Notes: generated by a model not told the origin, from the letters alone. Positions 11,541 through 23,934 are shown, counted from the stretch's first letter. The stretch: DNA of 64,000 bases from Anaeramoeba ignava (GCA_028826165.1 JAPDFW010000147.1:432501-496500), one strand, 5' to 3'. Program-made: numbers and translations.

Positions 11541-13284
11541 ATGTGTGACGATGATGAAGATTATGGTGATTGTCCCATTTGGTTTAGAAAATCCATTTTT
11601 TATTCACCACCTTTTATTTTAGCATTTCTTGCTACTGCAACATATCGTTCAATTTTAATGACAAATACATTATATTGGGATGAAAAACCATTAATTGCTA
11701 AAATTACACTTTTTTCTTATCATTATTTTCTTTTATTATATTTTATTACACTTTATAAATCTGTTTTTACAGATCCTGGAAATGCAAAACGAGCAGTTTC
11801 TCGATTTGTAATTATTTTCAATTTCTTTACTTAAATACAAAATTAAAATCAAATTCAAATTCAAATTCAAATTCAAATTCAAAATCAAAATCAAAATTGA
11901 AATCAAAATCAAATTCAAATTCAAATTCAAATTCAAAATCAAATTCAAAATCAAAATTAAAATTAAATTCAAATTCAAATTCAAATTCAAATTTTAAATC
12001 AAAATCAAAATCAAAATCAAAATCAAAATCAAAAATCAAAATCAAAATCAAAATCAAAATCAAAATCAAATTCAAATTCAAAATCAAAATCAAAATCAAA
12101 ATTAAAATCAAATTCAAATTCAAAATCAAAATTAAAATCAAATTCAAATTCAAATTCAAATTCAAAATAAAAATCAAAATATAAAATCAAAATCAAAATC
12201 AAAATCAAAATCAAAATCAAAATCAAAATCGAATTCAAAAACAAAATTAAAATCAAAATCAAAATATAAATCAAAATCAAAATTAAAATTAAAATTCAAA
12301 TTCAAATTCAAATTCAAAAACAAAATCAAATTCAAATTCAAATTCAAATTCAAAAGGATATTGAAAATTATTTTGTTGAAGAAAAGAGATTTTGTAAATA
12401 TTGCCAAATTTTCAAACCAGAAAGAACTCATCATTGTTCACATTGTAAAATGTGTATTTTGAAAATGGATCATCATGTAGAAATCAAAATAAATCAAAAT
12501 CAAAATCAAAATCAAAATCAAAATCAAAAAGAAAAAGAAAAAGAAAAAAGAAATAATTTTTAATATATTTTTTCTTTTTTTTTGATAAATTAATTTAGTG
12601 TCCTTGGGTTTCAAATTGCATTGGATTTTATAATCAAAAATATTTTATTTTATTTTTATTTTATTCATTACTTCTTACAATTACAATTTCTATAATTGTT
12701 TTTATGTCATTTATAACAAGAACAGAAGAGAATAAACAAGATATTCAAATTAAAGTAGCTAAAAATTTTAATTCAAATTCAAATTAAAATCAAATTTAAT
12801 TCAAATTAAAATCAAATTTAATTCAAATTCAAATCAAATTTAATTCAAATTCAAATTCAAATTCAAATTCAAATTCAAATTCAAATTCAAATTCAAATTC
12901 AAATTCAAATTCAAATTCAAATTTTAAATCAAAATTCAAAATCAAATTCAAATTTTAAATCAAATTTAGAATTGTTATGGAACTTTTTTTGATTTTCTAT
13001 TGGCTTTATTATTTGTTGCTTTTTCTTTACCATTTCTTTATACTAATGGAAGAAGAGTGCTTAAAAATGTTACAGTAATTGAAGAGATAAAAAGTAGAAA
13101 TGAAGAAGAATTAAAAAAATATGATCTTGGAATTATCGAAAATATGAAACAAACATTAGGAACAAATTATTTTCTATGGTTTTTTCCAACTTATAAGAGT
13201 GTAGAAGGAGATGGATTTTTCTTTAAACAATCAAATAAAATTTCAATTAATGAGAAAAATTTAAAAGAAATTAAAATAATATAA
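11541..13284 (+). CDS. DHHC-type protein S-acyltransferase (palmitoyltransferase)
   Basis: Four exons, 11541-11807, 12357-12476, 12599-12754 and 12970-13284, give a 285-residue enzyme that attaches palmitate to cysteines of membrane-associated proteins. Two hydrophobic segments precede a TDPGNAKRA (DPG) motif. The Cys-rich domain follows: C102, C105, HHC and C repeats, then the catalytic DHHC (residues 127-130) leading into [16 protein letters not shown]. Two further membrane helices come next. The C-terminus has a [14 protein letters not shown]-type segment and a GDG motif common after the last helix in this family. The intron between exons 2 and 3 falls exactly between the second His and the catalytic Cys codon. 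Introns 1 and 3 are filled with TTCAAA/ATCAAA repeats. Reading-frame continuity across all junctions and motif order support the model. Confidence 0.93.
11830..12355. repeat. TTCAAA/ATCAAA hexamer array in DHHC intron 1
   Basis: Mixed AAATTC and AAAATC hexamers fill nearly the whole 549-base intron. Open frames on both strands here (DFDFDF, NLNLIL, KSKSNS) are artefacts of the six-base period. Confidence 0.9.
12765..12968. repeat. TTCAAA hexamer array in DHHC intron 3
   Basis: Mostly perfect TTCAAA copies between the GTAGCT donor (12755) and the TTTAG acceptor (12969). Confidence 0.9.
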
Positions 13285-13299
13285 AAGAAATTCCAGGAA

Positions 13300-14035
13300 A
13301 TTTGAAAAACAAATTTATTGAAAAATTTATTGAAAAATTTATAATTAAATTTATAATCAAATATATATTGAAATCTATATTCAAATTTATAATTAAATTT
13401 ATATTAAAATCTATATTCAAATTTATAATTAAATTTATAATTAAATATATTGAAAAATTTATATTTAAATTTATAATTAAATTTATAATCAAATTTATAA
13501 TTAAATTTATATTCAAATTTATATTCAAATTTATAATTAAATTTATATTCAAATTTATAATTAAATTTATATTCAAATTTATAATTAAATCTATAATTAA
13601 ATTTATAATTAAATTTATAATTAAATTTATATTCAAATTTATAATTAAATTTATAATTAAATTTATAATCAAATTTATAATCAAATTTATATTCAAATTT
13701 ATAATTAAATTTATAATTAAATTTATAATTAAATTTATATTCAAATTTATATTTAAATTTATAATAAAATTTATAATTAAATTTATAATGAAATTTATAT
13801 TCAAATTTATAATTAAATCTATATTCAAATTTATAATTAAATTTATATTTAAATTTATATTAAATTTATATTTAAATTTATAATTAAATTTATAATTAAA
13901 TTTATAATTAAATTTATAATTAAATTTATATTCAAATTTATATTTAAATTTATAATAAAATTTATATTAAATTTATAATTAAATTTATATTCAAATTTAT
14001 ATTTAAATTTATAATTAAATTGTATATTTAATAGT
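13300..14035. repeat. 12-bp-unit array (AAATTTATAATT / AAATTTATATTC) downstream of the DHHC gene
   Basis: The spacer 13285-14121 is a tandem array of 12-base units of two types, AAATTTATAATT and AAATTTATATTC, plus a few ATTGAAAAATTT starts, then a T-rich leader before the next gene. Open frames of F/I/K or N/I/L strings on both strands are repeat artefacts. Confidence 0.92.
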
Positions 14036-14121
14036 TAATCCAAAAAATAAATTTTTTTTCATTTTTCATTTTTTCATTTTTTCATTTTTTCAATTTTTCA
14101 TTTTTTTCAATTTTTTTAAAA

Positions 14122-15162
14122 ATGATAACCGAATTACTAAAAAAAAAACACTCAGATTATATAACAAATGTAGGAGTAAGACAAAACGATTACGAATATA
14201 GAGTATCAGAACAACTACGAGTAAGTGGATTATACTGGGGAGCAACAGCATTAGTTCTTCTTGATTTAGATCCACACGATTTGCCAGTTTATTTCAACAA
14301 AGAAGCCGAATCAAAAAACTTTCCCGAAATTTCAAAAGAAAAAAACGAGGAAAACAATATAATCAACTTCATCCTCAAGTGCCAGCATGAAAACGGAGGT
14401 TTTGGAGGAAGTGTTGATCAGGATCCACATTTACTTTATACTTTATCAGCAGTTCAAGTTCTTATTCTTTTAAATGAAGAGCATCTTTTGGATGCAGAAA
14501 AAATTTCCGATTTTGTCGCTTCTTTGCAGCAAAGCGACGGATCATTTGCAGGCGATATTTGGGGGGAAATTGATACAAGATTTTCCTACTGCGCACTTTC
14601 TTGTCTTTCACTTTTGGGAAAGTTACATAAAATAAATTTGGAAAAAGCCGTTGAGTTTATTTTGAGATGCAAAAATTTCGATGAGGGTTTTGGCGCCATC
14701 CCCGACGCCGAATCACATGCCGGCCAAGTTTTTTGTTGTGTAGGAGCCTTGGCAATTGCCAACGCCTTAGACAAGATAGATTTTGATAAGTTGGGTTGGT
14801 GGCTTGCTGAGAGGCAAGTCAAAGAGAATGGAGGATTGAATGGAAGACCAGAAAAGAAAAGCGATGTCTGTTATTCATGGTGGGTCCTCTCTTCCCTCTC
14901 AATCATAGACCGTATTCACTGGATTGACAAGCACGCTTTGATCCAGTTCATCCTCAATTGCCAGGATTCTGATGATGGTGGTATTTCAGATCGTCCAGGA
15001 AATATGGTTGATGTTTTTCATACTTTTTTTGGTCTTGCTGGTCTTTCTTTGATGGGCTTTGGTCATCTTCCTAATATTGATCCTGTCTATGCTCTTCCTG
15101 TTAAAACTATTAATCGGTTGGGTTTAAAGAAATTGTTTCATTCGCCAATTCAAAAAAATTGA
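14122..15162 (+). CDS. RABGGTB: Rab geranylgeranyltransferase (type II) beta subunit
   Basis: A single uninterrupted exon of 346 residues. This is the catalytic beta subunit that, with the alpha subunit and Rab escort protein, attaches geranylgeranyl groups to C-terminal cysteines of Rab GTPases. It begins KKHSDYI...[18 protein letters not shown], matching the family N-terminus, and carries repeated prenyltransferase alpha-alpha motifs ([49 protein letters not shown]). Predicted zinc ligands are D248, C250 (SDVCYSWW) and H300 (DVFHTFFG). About 25 extra residues ([10 protein letters not shown] onward) sit after the first helix compared with mammals. Base composition is visibly richer in G+C than neighbours, with GCC and GGC codons. 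It ends in TGA. The start is the first ATG in frame, after poly-T. Confidence 0.97.
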   Translation: MITELLKKKHSDYITNVGVRQNDYEYRVSEQLRVSGLYWGATALVLLDLDPHDLPVYFNKEAESKNFPEISKEKNEENNIINFILKCQHENGGFGGSVDQDPHLLYTLSAVQVLILLNEEHLLDAEKISDFVASLQQSDGSFAGDIWGEIDTRFSYCALSCLSLLGKLHKINLEKAVEFILRCKNFDEGFGAIPDAESHAGQVFCCVGALAIANALDKIDFDKLGWWLAERQVKENGGLNGRPEKKSDVCYSWWVLSSLSIIDRIHWIDKHALIQFILNCQDSDDGGISDRPGNMVDVFHTFFGLAGLSLMGFGHLPNIDPVYALPVKTINRLGLKKLFHSPIQKN

Positions 15163-15169
15163 AAACAAG

Positions 15170-16255
15170 AAAATTTAAATTTTAATTTTAATTTTAATCC
15201 AAATTTTTTAGTTAACAATTTAATAAATAAATAATATCAATTTAATTTAATCAATTTAATCAATTTAATATTAATTTAATCTTAATTTAATCAATTTAAT
15301 CAATTTAATTAATTTAATATCAATTTAATATTAATTTAATATTAATTTAATATTAATTTAATATCAGTTTAATATCAATTTAATATCAATTTAATATCAA
15401 TTTAATATCAATTTCCTTAATATCAATTTTAATCTCAATTTTAATATTAATTTTTTCAAATCAATTTTAATCAATTTAATGTATCAATTTTAATATCAAT
15501 TTAATCAATTTAATAATTTATTAATTTAATCAATTTATATCAATCAATTTATTTTTAATCAATTTTTAATTTCAATTTAAATTTATCAATTTAATATTAA
15601 TTTAATATCAATTCAATATCAATTTATTTAACTTATTAATTTAATTAATTTAATTCAATTTTCAATTTTTTTTAATCAATTTAATCAATTTAAATTTTAA
15701 TCAATCAATTTTAATATCAATTTTAATATCAATTTTAATCAATCAAATTTTGTCAATTTAAATCAATTTTATCAAATTCAATTTTTAATATCAATTTAAT
15801 ATTAATTTTAATATTAATCAATTTAATATCAATTTTAATATCAATGTTTAATTTTAATATCAATTTAATATCAATTTAATCAATTATCAATTTATCAATT
15901 TAATATCAATTTAATCAATTCAATTTTTATCAATTTTTAATTTCAATTTTTAATAATCAATTTTAATAATATCAATTTAATTATCAATTTAATATCAATT
16001 TAATCAATCAATTTAATATCAATTTAATATCAATTTAAATCAATTTATTTAATCAATTTTAATCAATTTAATCAATTTAATATCAATTTAATATCAATTT
16101 AATATTAATTTAATATCAATTTTCAATTTAATTAATTTAAATTTTAATTTTATTTTCAAATAAATTTTAAATTAATTCTTTTTTTTAATTTTAATTAATT
16201 TAAATTTTAAAAGATTTTCAAATAAATTTTAAATCTTGTTTTATTGAAATTTATT
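15170..16255. repeat. Irregular TTTAATATCAA / TTTAATCAA repeat spacer
   Basis: About 1.1 kb of degenerate AT-rich repeat built on AATTTAATATCAATTTAAT. Unit length varies (10-13 bases), so unlike other blocks it does not keep open frames. It separates the convergent RabGGTB and G3BP-like genes. No gene seen. Confidence 0.88.
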
Positions 16256-16257
16256 AA

Positions 16258-17161
16258 TTAATAAAATTTCCGTATTTTTAATACTCTTCCATCAAAAATA
16301 ATTTCTTTTTCCTTCAAAACTCTTTCAACAGCTTCTTTTGAATCAAACTCAACAAATCCAAAAGATTTCCCAGAACGAGATTCAGCATAAACAACATTGC
16401 CAAAATTAGTAAAAGCAATTCCCAATTGATAATCTTTAGTAGCCAAACGTAAATTACTAACATAAATTGAATTTTCGGGAATCACTTCATGATCATATTC
16501 ATCTATTGGATTATAAGAATATTTGGGTTTAAATTTGGATCTTTCTTTTTCCTTCTTTTGATCCAGTTTTTTTTGCTCTTTTTCTTTTTTTTCTAATAAT
16601 TTTTGAGATTCCAAAATAATTTCTTCAAATGTTTTTGAGTTTTGTTTTGATTTTAATTTTTCGATATTTCTTTTCAAATTTGATTCTGAAATTGTTCCAA
16701 AATTTTTCAGTTTTTTAATAATATCATTTTGAATAAAATATCCATCTTGAGTTTCAAGTGGACAAAGAATAAAAGTTCTTGTAAATTTATGTTTCAATTT
16801 TTTTAAGTCTTCTGCTATTCCACAAATAAAAATAAGTATTTTATTTTCATCAATTAAATAAGAAATTGCATCATAAATGTTTGTTTTTTTCGAAATTGAA
16901 TTTTCTATAAATTTTTGAATATTTTCCTTTTTAAATTTAAAATGAAAAAATTTAATTTTATTTTATAATTTTTATAATTTTTATAATTAATTTTTTATTC
17001 ACTTTTCCTTCATAAATTGTGTAATTTTCTGATTCAATTCCAAATGATAAAGTCGAATTTTCTTGATAAAATTTAATTAATTGTGAAGTTTCAACTTCTA
17101 AAACATGAAAAAATACTTTTAAAAAATTATTTGAAATTTCTTCAATATTTAAATTTGACAT
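16258..17161 (-). CDS. G3BP-like protein: NTF2-like domain plus C-terminal RRM
   Basis: Exons 17161-17003 and 16926-16258, joined across a 76-base intron, encode 275 residues. Residues about 8-125 fit the NTF2-like domain of Ras-GAP SH3-binding proteins: NNFLKVFFHVLEV, LIKFYQENSTLSFG, and a closing FTRTFILCPLETQDGYFIQND that parallels RFMQTFVLAP...FYVHNDIF in G3BP. A charged, Lys/Glu-rich linker follows. The last 75 residues are an RNA-recognition motif with RNP2-like IYVSNL and RNP1-like KSFGFVEF. G3BP-family proteins bind mRNA and nucleate stress granules or regulate mRNA stability; the Gly/Arg-rich tail of animal G3BP is absent, since the protein ends at the RRM. Domain order makes the family call fairly secure. 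Confidence 0.87.
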
Positions 17162-17529
17162 TAAAAAAATAAAAAATAAAAAATGAAAAATGAAAAAATG
17201 AAAAAATGAAAAAATTAAAAATGAAAAAATTAAAAAAATTAAAAATAAAAAATGGAAAAATTTTAATTTGGATTTTGATCTGATTGTTTTTCTCGATCAA
17301 AAAAACATTTATTAAAAGATTATTAAAAGATTAATTTTTTGAAAATTAAAATGAAAAAATGAAAAAATGAGAAAAAGGAAAAAAGGAAAATGAGTTAAAA
17401 AAAAATGAAAAAGAATTTGTTTTCTTTTGAATCTTATTAATCTTAATCTTAATCTTAATTGAAATTTAAATTTAAATCTCTTCAATTTTTTTCTTTTTTT
17501 CAAACCAACTATTTTGTTTTTTTTTATAA

Positions 17530-17905
17530 AGAATTAAAATTGAATTAAATTAAATTAAAATTAAATAATTGAATTAAAATTGAAAAATTTGAATTAAATT
17601 TGAATTAAATTGAAATTAAATTAAATTTGAATTAAATTTGAATTTGAAATTGAATTTGAATTAAATTTGAATTAAAATTGAAATTAAATTTGAATTGAAT
17701 TAAATTTGAATTAAATTTGAAATTAAAATTGAAATTAAATTTGAAATTAAATTTGAATTAGAATTAAAATTGAAATCAAATTAATTAATTAAATTTGAAA
17801 TTAAATTGAAATTAAATAATTGAATTAAAATTGAAATAAAATTGAAATTAAATTAAATTTGAAATTAAATTTGAATTAAATAATTGAAATCAAATTAATT
17901 AAATG
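17530..17905. repeat. GAATTAAATTT / GAAATTAAATTT repeat spacer
   Basis: Spacer 17162-17908 starts with poly-A-rich sequence containing repeated AAAAATGAAAAA units, then an array of 11-12 base GAATTAAATTT units up to the stop of the acyltransferase gene. The short frame at 17312-17503 shows no protein-like composition and is not called. Confidence 0.85.
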
Positions 17906-17908
17906 AAT

Positions 17909-20900
17909 TTACCCCATGATAATTTTTTCAAAGTTATAAAAAGGAGCTTCAACCAAGAAATAAACGATAGCAGCAAAAACATAAGCAAGAACAATGTTAG
18001 CAAAAGATTCATAAAGAATAGGAATAGGACTATAATTCAAAAGAGATCTTGCAGAAAAATTAACGACAATTATAATAATAGGATGAACCAAAAAGGCATT
18101 AAAAGTAAGTTTAGCAAAAATAACCCAAATTTTCAAACTAAGTAAAGATTTGAACATCAAACCAACATTTGGATAAACCAACAAAATAAATAAAACACCA
18201 GCAAGAGAACCGCTCCAAATAAACCGAGATAAAACAACATAAGCAACATTTGAAGAAGTTCCCCATTTGCTTCCTTCTTCTTTGTAGTTGTTATAAGGAA
18301 CAAAAAGAACAATTGCCATTAAAATTAAAAATATTATAAAAACGCTCCAAATCAATATTTTTTTGGCAATTTGTTGGAAATTCACTTTTTTAGAATCAAT
18401 AACTTTTCTTTGATCGTAATCTAAATTGGTAAAATAGTCATAAAAATATGCTAATAAAAGTCCAAAAAGAAAGGGTATAATTCTTGTGTATGGTTTTTCA
18501 TAAATGTAATTGTAATAATCGTCATAACTAGGATCTAAAATGAAGGTATTCACATTGTATTTGTTTGCTAACCATCCATTTAATGCTAATGAAATAATCC
18601 CAAATACACTTATTCCTATAAAAAATAACCATGATTTGATTCGATAAAGTATAAAGAAAATTGGTGCAATGATGAAAAATTGGAAATCATTTGAAAGATA
18701 CCAAGTCCATTCTAATTATAATTTTAATTTAAATTTTAATTTTAATTTTAATTTTAATTTTGATTTTAATTTTAATTTTAATTTTATTTTTAATTTTAAT
18801 TTTAATTATAATTTTATTTTTAAATTTAATTTTATAAATGAATTTTAATTTTAGTAAATGAATTTTAATTATAATTTTATTTTTAATTTTAATTTTAATT
18901 ATAATTTTAATTTTAATTTAATTTTAATTTTAATTTTAATTTTAATTTTAATTTTATTTTTAATTATAATTTTAATTTTATAAATGAATTTTAATTTTAA
19001 TTTTAATTTTATAAATGAATTTTAATTATAATTTTATTTTTAATTTTAATTTTATAATTTTAATTTTAATTATAATTTTATTTTATAAATGAATTTTAAT
19101 TTTGATTTTAATTTTATAAATGAATTTTAATTTTAATTTTAATTTTATTTTATAAATGAATTTTAATTTTAATTTTAATTATAATTTTATTTTATAAATG
19201 AATTTTAATTTTGATTTGAATTAATAATCAAAAATAAATACCCATGCAAATATTTGTAAGTTTTGTAGGATAAAAATTATTAAAGAAAAAAATTGTTGAA
19301 AACCAATGTTTATGACAAGTATCATCAATTCTTTTTTGGTAGTCAAAAAACAAAGGACCATCACCAAAAAATCTTCCCACATTAACATAAACAAGAAGAA
19401 CAAATATAAGGGAAGGGAGTAATCTTACCAATCTAAATAATTTAAAAATTAAATTTAAAAATTAAATTTAAAAAATTAAATTGAAAAATTAAATTAAAAA
19501 ATTAAATTGAAAATTTAAATTGAAAAATTAAATTGAAAATTTAAATTGAAAAATTAAATTGAAAATTTAAATTGAAAATTTAAATTAAAAAATTAAATTA
19601 AAATTACCGATGAGTATAATAATATATATATCTGTTTTCTCCATCATCTCTCATCTGAAATGCTTTAAGCATTGCAAAAAATCCTGTTAATAAGAAAAAT
19701 GTATCAGCTGCAAATTGAGCACCAACTACAATTTGGAATGTCCATTGATAAAGTCTTCCTGATTTCATAACAACAGCTGTATAATTGTTATAACCCGAAT
19801 AAGTTCCAAGCGAGATTGATTGAGCTAAATATTTTAATATATAATGTTTAATTTAATATTTATTTTAATATTTAATATTTAATATTTATTTTAATATTTA
19901 ATTTAATATTTATTTTAATATTTAATTGAGTATTTATTTTAATATTTGTTTTGATATTTAATATTTTAATATTTAATTTTTAATTTAATATTTAATATTT
20001 AATATTTTAATTTATTATTTTAATATTTATTTTAATATTTATTTTAATATTTAATATTTTAATATTTATTTTGATATTTTAATATTTATTTAAATATTTT
20101 AATATTTAATTTAATATTTAATTTAATATTTATTTTAATATTTAATATTTAATTTAATATTTATTTTAATATTTATTTTAATATTTATTTTAATATTTAT
20201 TTTAATATTTAATATTTAATATTTACCAAAAATCACCCAAAACATTGAAAAAACTCTAACACCATTCAAAACATCAAAACTTGGTACTTTATCATCGACC
20301 AATTTACGCCAATTTTCCTTCAAAGAATAACAATTAACAAATTTCATAACAGGATTACGAACTACAGAATTAGCTTGAACATCATTTTCATCCAAAGCGA
20401 CTTGATCATATTTATTATTCTTTGAAAAAAGTTGTTTAAATACATCAATAAAAATAGTAGCAATCATAAGAGCAGCAAATAAAGCGAAGAGAATAAAAGT
20501 GATCACAGAACCAGGAGAATAAGATTTATCAATATCATCAGCAAAATAAACGGTAGAAGATTCAGGAATAAGAGTTGCTTTAAAAAAAAACGAGAGATAA
20601 AGACCAATTGCTTCAAATACGGTTTCTGAAGTGCATGATTTAGGGACACAATAACCCGTTTGGATTCGCGTTGTTTCTCCAAGGAAAACTATTGCTGTGT
20701 CTGCATAGCAAAACCTTGTTTCTGATATTGTTTGGCAAAGATCATAATCCCCTAAATCTTGTGGTATGTTTTTTCCTGTCGCTATGTATATCATGTTAAA
20801 TCCATCAGGATTGATTAGGAATAATGCATTCGTATAATCTATTGCGCATGCACTTTGTCCGTTTGTTAATTCAATTATTAATAGAATTGTTAGAATACTG

Positions 20901-20920
20901 AAGATTTTTTGAAGTTGCAT
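17909..20920 (-). CDS. NRF-6-type membrane O-acyltransferase (acyltransferase 3 family)
   Basis: Four exons, 20920-20227, 19824-19608, 19432-19242 and 18711-17909, give 634 residues. A signal peptide (MQLQKIFSILTILLIIELT) leads into a luminal NRF-like domain with Cys residues (DYDLCQTI, TRFCYADT, GYCVPKSCTSE). A membrane segment (GSVITFILFALFAALMIATI), a cytosolic loop and then the multi-helix acyltransferase 3 region follow, starting at FDVLNGVRVFSMFWVIF. Family features include ADTFFLLTGFF, the WYLSNDFQFFIIAP motif and the closing NAFLVHPI. C. elegans NRF-6 relatives act in lipid transport; the substrate here is unknown. The His that usually follows the W-V-I-x-G motif at the end of the first helix is replaced (VIFAQS), which may bear on activity. 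Three introns contain distinct AT repeats. Frame is continuous through all junctions. Confidence 0.88.
18715..19235. repeat. TTTTAATTTTAAT / TTTTATAAATGAA repeats in acyltransferase intron 3
   Basis: The 530-base intron consists of TTTTAA hexamers punctuated by nine or so TTTTATAAATGAATTTTAA insertions, giving a loose higher-order repeat. Confidence 0.85.
19840..20224. repeat. TTTAATATT / TTTTAATATTTA repeats in acyltransferase intron 1
   Basis: Degenerate AT repeat fills the 402-base intron. The neighbouring intron (19433-19607) holds a different AAATTGAAAAATT repeat. Confidence 0.85.
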
Positions 20921-21004
20921 TTTTGTTTTTTTTTTTTTTGCTTTTTTTTTTTATTTTAAAAAACAAAAAAATGGAAAAAAATGAAAAACTTTTTTTTTGT
21001 TTTT

Positions 21005-21890
21005 TTTTTTTTCAATTCAATTTTTTTTGAAAATTTATTCAACTTATTCCAATTTATTTAATTCAATTCAATTTAATTCAATTCAATTTAATTCAATTTA
21101 TTTAATTCAATTCAATTTAATTTATTTAATTCAATTAATTCAATTTATTCAATTCATTTTAATTTATTTAATTCAATTCAATTCAATTCAATTCAATTCA
21201 ATTCAATTCAATTCAATTCAATTTAATTCAATTAATTTGATTTAATATTTAATTAAATATTCAATTTAATTTAATTCAATTTATTCAATTAATTCAATTC
21301 AATTCAATCCAATTCATTTAATTCAATTCAATTTAATTCAATTCATTTAATTCAATCAATTTTATTCAATTTAATATTTAATTAAATATTCAATTTAATT
21401 TATTCCAATTCATTTAATTCAATTCAATTTATTTAATTTATTCAATTCAATTTAATTCAATTCAATCCAATTTATTTAATTTAATTTAATTCAATTAATT
21501 TAATTCAATTTATTTAATTAATTCATTTATTTAATTCAATTTAATTTAATTTAATTCAATTTAATTTAATTTAATTCAATTCAATTTATTCAATTCAATT
21601 TATTTAATTCAATTCAATCCAATTTATTCAATTCAATTTATTTAATTCAATTTATTTAATTCAATTTATTTAATTCAATTCAATTCAATTCATTCAATTT
21701 AATTCAATTTAATTTAATTCAATTTAATTTAATTCATTTCAATTCAATTTATTTAATTCAATTTAATCCAATTTATTTTATTCAATTCATTTTAATTTAT
21801 TCAATTCAATTTAATTCAATTTATTTAATTTAATTCAATCAATTTATTCCAATTCATTTAATTCAATTCAATTTAATTTAATTCGAAAAA
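21005..21890. repeat. TTCAA/TTTAA pentamer array, 0.9 kb intergenic
   Basis: Five-base units (AATTC, AATTT, ATTTA) run through the spacer upstream of the acyltransferase gene. The five-base period makes most open frames short; the frame at 20997-21245 is a repeat artefact. No gene is seen in 20921-22034; a short poly-A/G-rich stretch lies near 21925. Confidence 0.9.
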
Positions 21891-22779
21891 TTATTTCAAT
21901 TTTGAAAATTTATTTCTTTGGAAAAGAAAAAAGAAAAAAGAAAAAAGAAAATATTTCTTTGACTTGATTTAAAACTTTTGGAAAAATTGAATCAATTATT
22001 TATCCTTGTAAATTGTTTTTTAAATGGAAATAGTTTAAACGAAATCATTGCTATTATTATTATGATGTGTATTATTATTATTATAAAAAATATTGTTTCG
22101 ATCATTTGTTGGATTATTTATCAGTTTTGAGTTTTCAGAAGTTTGAAGAAATTGATTGAATTGATTTGGATCAGAATGAGTTTTTGCATAAAAATGTTCT
22201 TGATTTTCATTGAGAAATTCACCATTATCAGGATGTATTTGAGTTTTTCTGAAACTTTGTTGATTAGCTTTTTTAAGAAAAATAAAATATTAAATTATTA
22301 AATTATTAAATTATTAAATTATTAAATTATTAAATTATTAAATTATTAAATTATTAAATTATTAAATTATTAAATTTACGATGATAATTGGAATTTTGTG
22401 AATGAGTAAAATTTTCTGAAGGATGATTCATGAAATTTGGTTGTGATTGATCTGATAAAGATGATTGATGAAAAAAAAGGAAGCTATTTGGAGGTTGTAT
22501 TGTTTCTGTTGTTTGATTAATATACATATTTTCTTCATAAATAAAATGTGTTGGAGAATTAGGATAAAATTGAGGATAATATTGATTTGGGTATTGTTGA
22601 TAATTTGGATGATAATTTGGATGATAATTCTGATTATAATTTGGTTGATAATTTGGCTGATAATTTGGTTGATAATTTGGTTGATAATTTTGATTATAAT
22701 TTTGATGATAATTTTGATGATAATTTGGTTGATAATTACGGAGTTGATTTTGGTGATAATTGTGAACTTGATTTTGGTT

Positions 22780-23112
22780 TTGATTTTGATTTTGATTTTG
22801 ATTTTGATTTTGATTTAAATTTTGATTTTGATTTTGATTTAAATTTTGTTGATTTTGATTTTGATTTTGATTTAATTTTGATTTTGATTTTGATTTTGAT
22901 TTTGATTTTGATTTAAATTTTGATTTTGATTTTGATTTTGATTTTGATTTTGATTTTGATTTTGATTTAGATTTTGATTTTGTTGATTTTGATTTTGGTT
23001 TTGATTTTGATTTAGATTTTGATTTAGATTTTGATTTTGTTGATTTTGTTGATTTAGATTTTGATTTTGTTGATTTTGTTGATTTTGTTGGTTTTGTTGA
23101 TTTTGTTGCGAA
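22780..23112 (-). repeat. Coding (AATCAA)n Asn-Gln repeat block 1
   Basis: On the minus strand this reads as alternating Asn and Gln codons with a few Leu; it is the second NQ block of the Q/N-rich gene and contains the one-base deletion at 22874-22875. Confidence 0.85.
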
Positions 23113-23934
23113 TATTTTGGTTGTAGTTGTTCTGAATTTAATTTCTTATCCTCTTCTTTATTTATATCTTGTTTTACATTTTCTTCTTTCTGTATTTCTA
23201 TTTGAGATTTTTGATCTTCCTTTGTTTTTAATTGATAATTTAATTTTTCTTGTTGGATGGATTTTCGTTCTTCTTCTTTTGGGTTTCCTTTTTCAAAAGA
23301 AATTACTGCTCTATCTAAGATATTTTTCTTTTTTAATGTAGTATGCTTCTGTTGAGAAAAAATTCTGCTTTGTTGGAATTGATTTTCTGTTTTGTTTTTT
23401 TCTTGATGCTTCCCAAATTTTAAACCAATGTTCGTTTTTATTTTTAAATGTGGAGAAAATGTTACACCAGCTGCTTTTGTTTTTTCTTCTTCTTTTTGCT
23501 GTAATTGGAGTTGTTGTTGTTGTTGTTTCTGAATCTCCAAATCAATGTGATTCTCTAAATCTTCATGTCTAATTGAATCATTTGAACCCAATTTCAATTT
23601 TCCAAATTCCAAATTTGATTGATTTGATTTTTCAATTGAATTTTCAATTAGGTTTTTTTGAGAATTTAAATTTCGTGTTATGTTTTCAGTTGCTAAATTT
23701 TGTTTTTGTTCATTTTTGTTTTCTTCTGTTTTTTCATTTTGATTTTGAGTTTGGTTTTCATTCTCATTTTTTATTTCGTTTTTCTTACTTCTTAGTCTTT
23801 TGTGTTTATCGCTACTTTTCTTTGTTTTTTTAGATGAATGAACTTTTTTAGATGAATGAATTTTTTTAGATGAATGAACTTTTTTGTTTTCTTGTTTTAG
23901 ATGAATGAACTTTTTTGTTTTCTTCTTGATTTTG

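Noticed and set aside
17312-17503. 63-residue minus-strand frame
   Set aside because: Simple Lys/Arg/Phe composition from AT repeats, no splice partners or homology.
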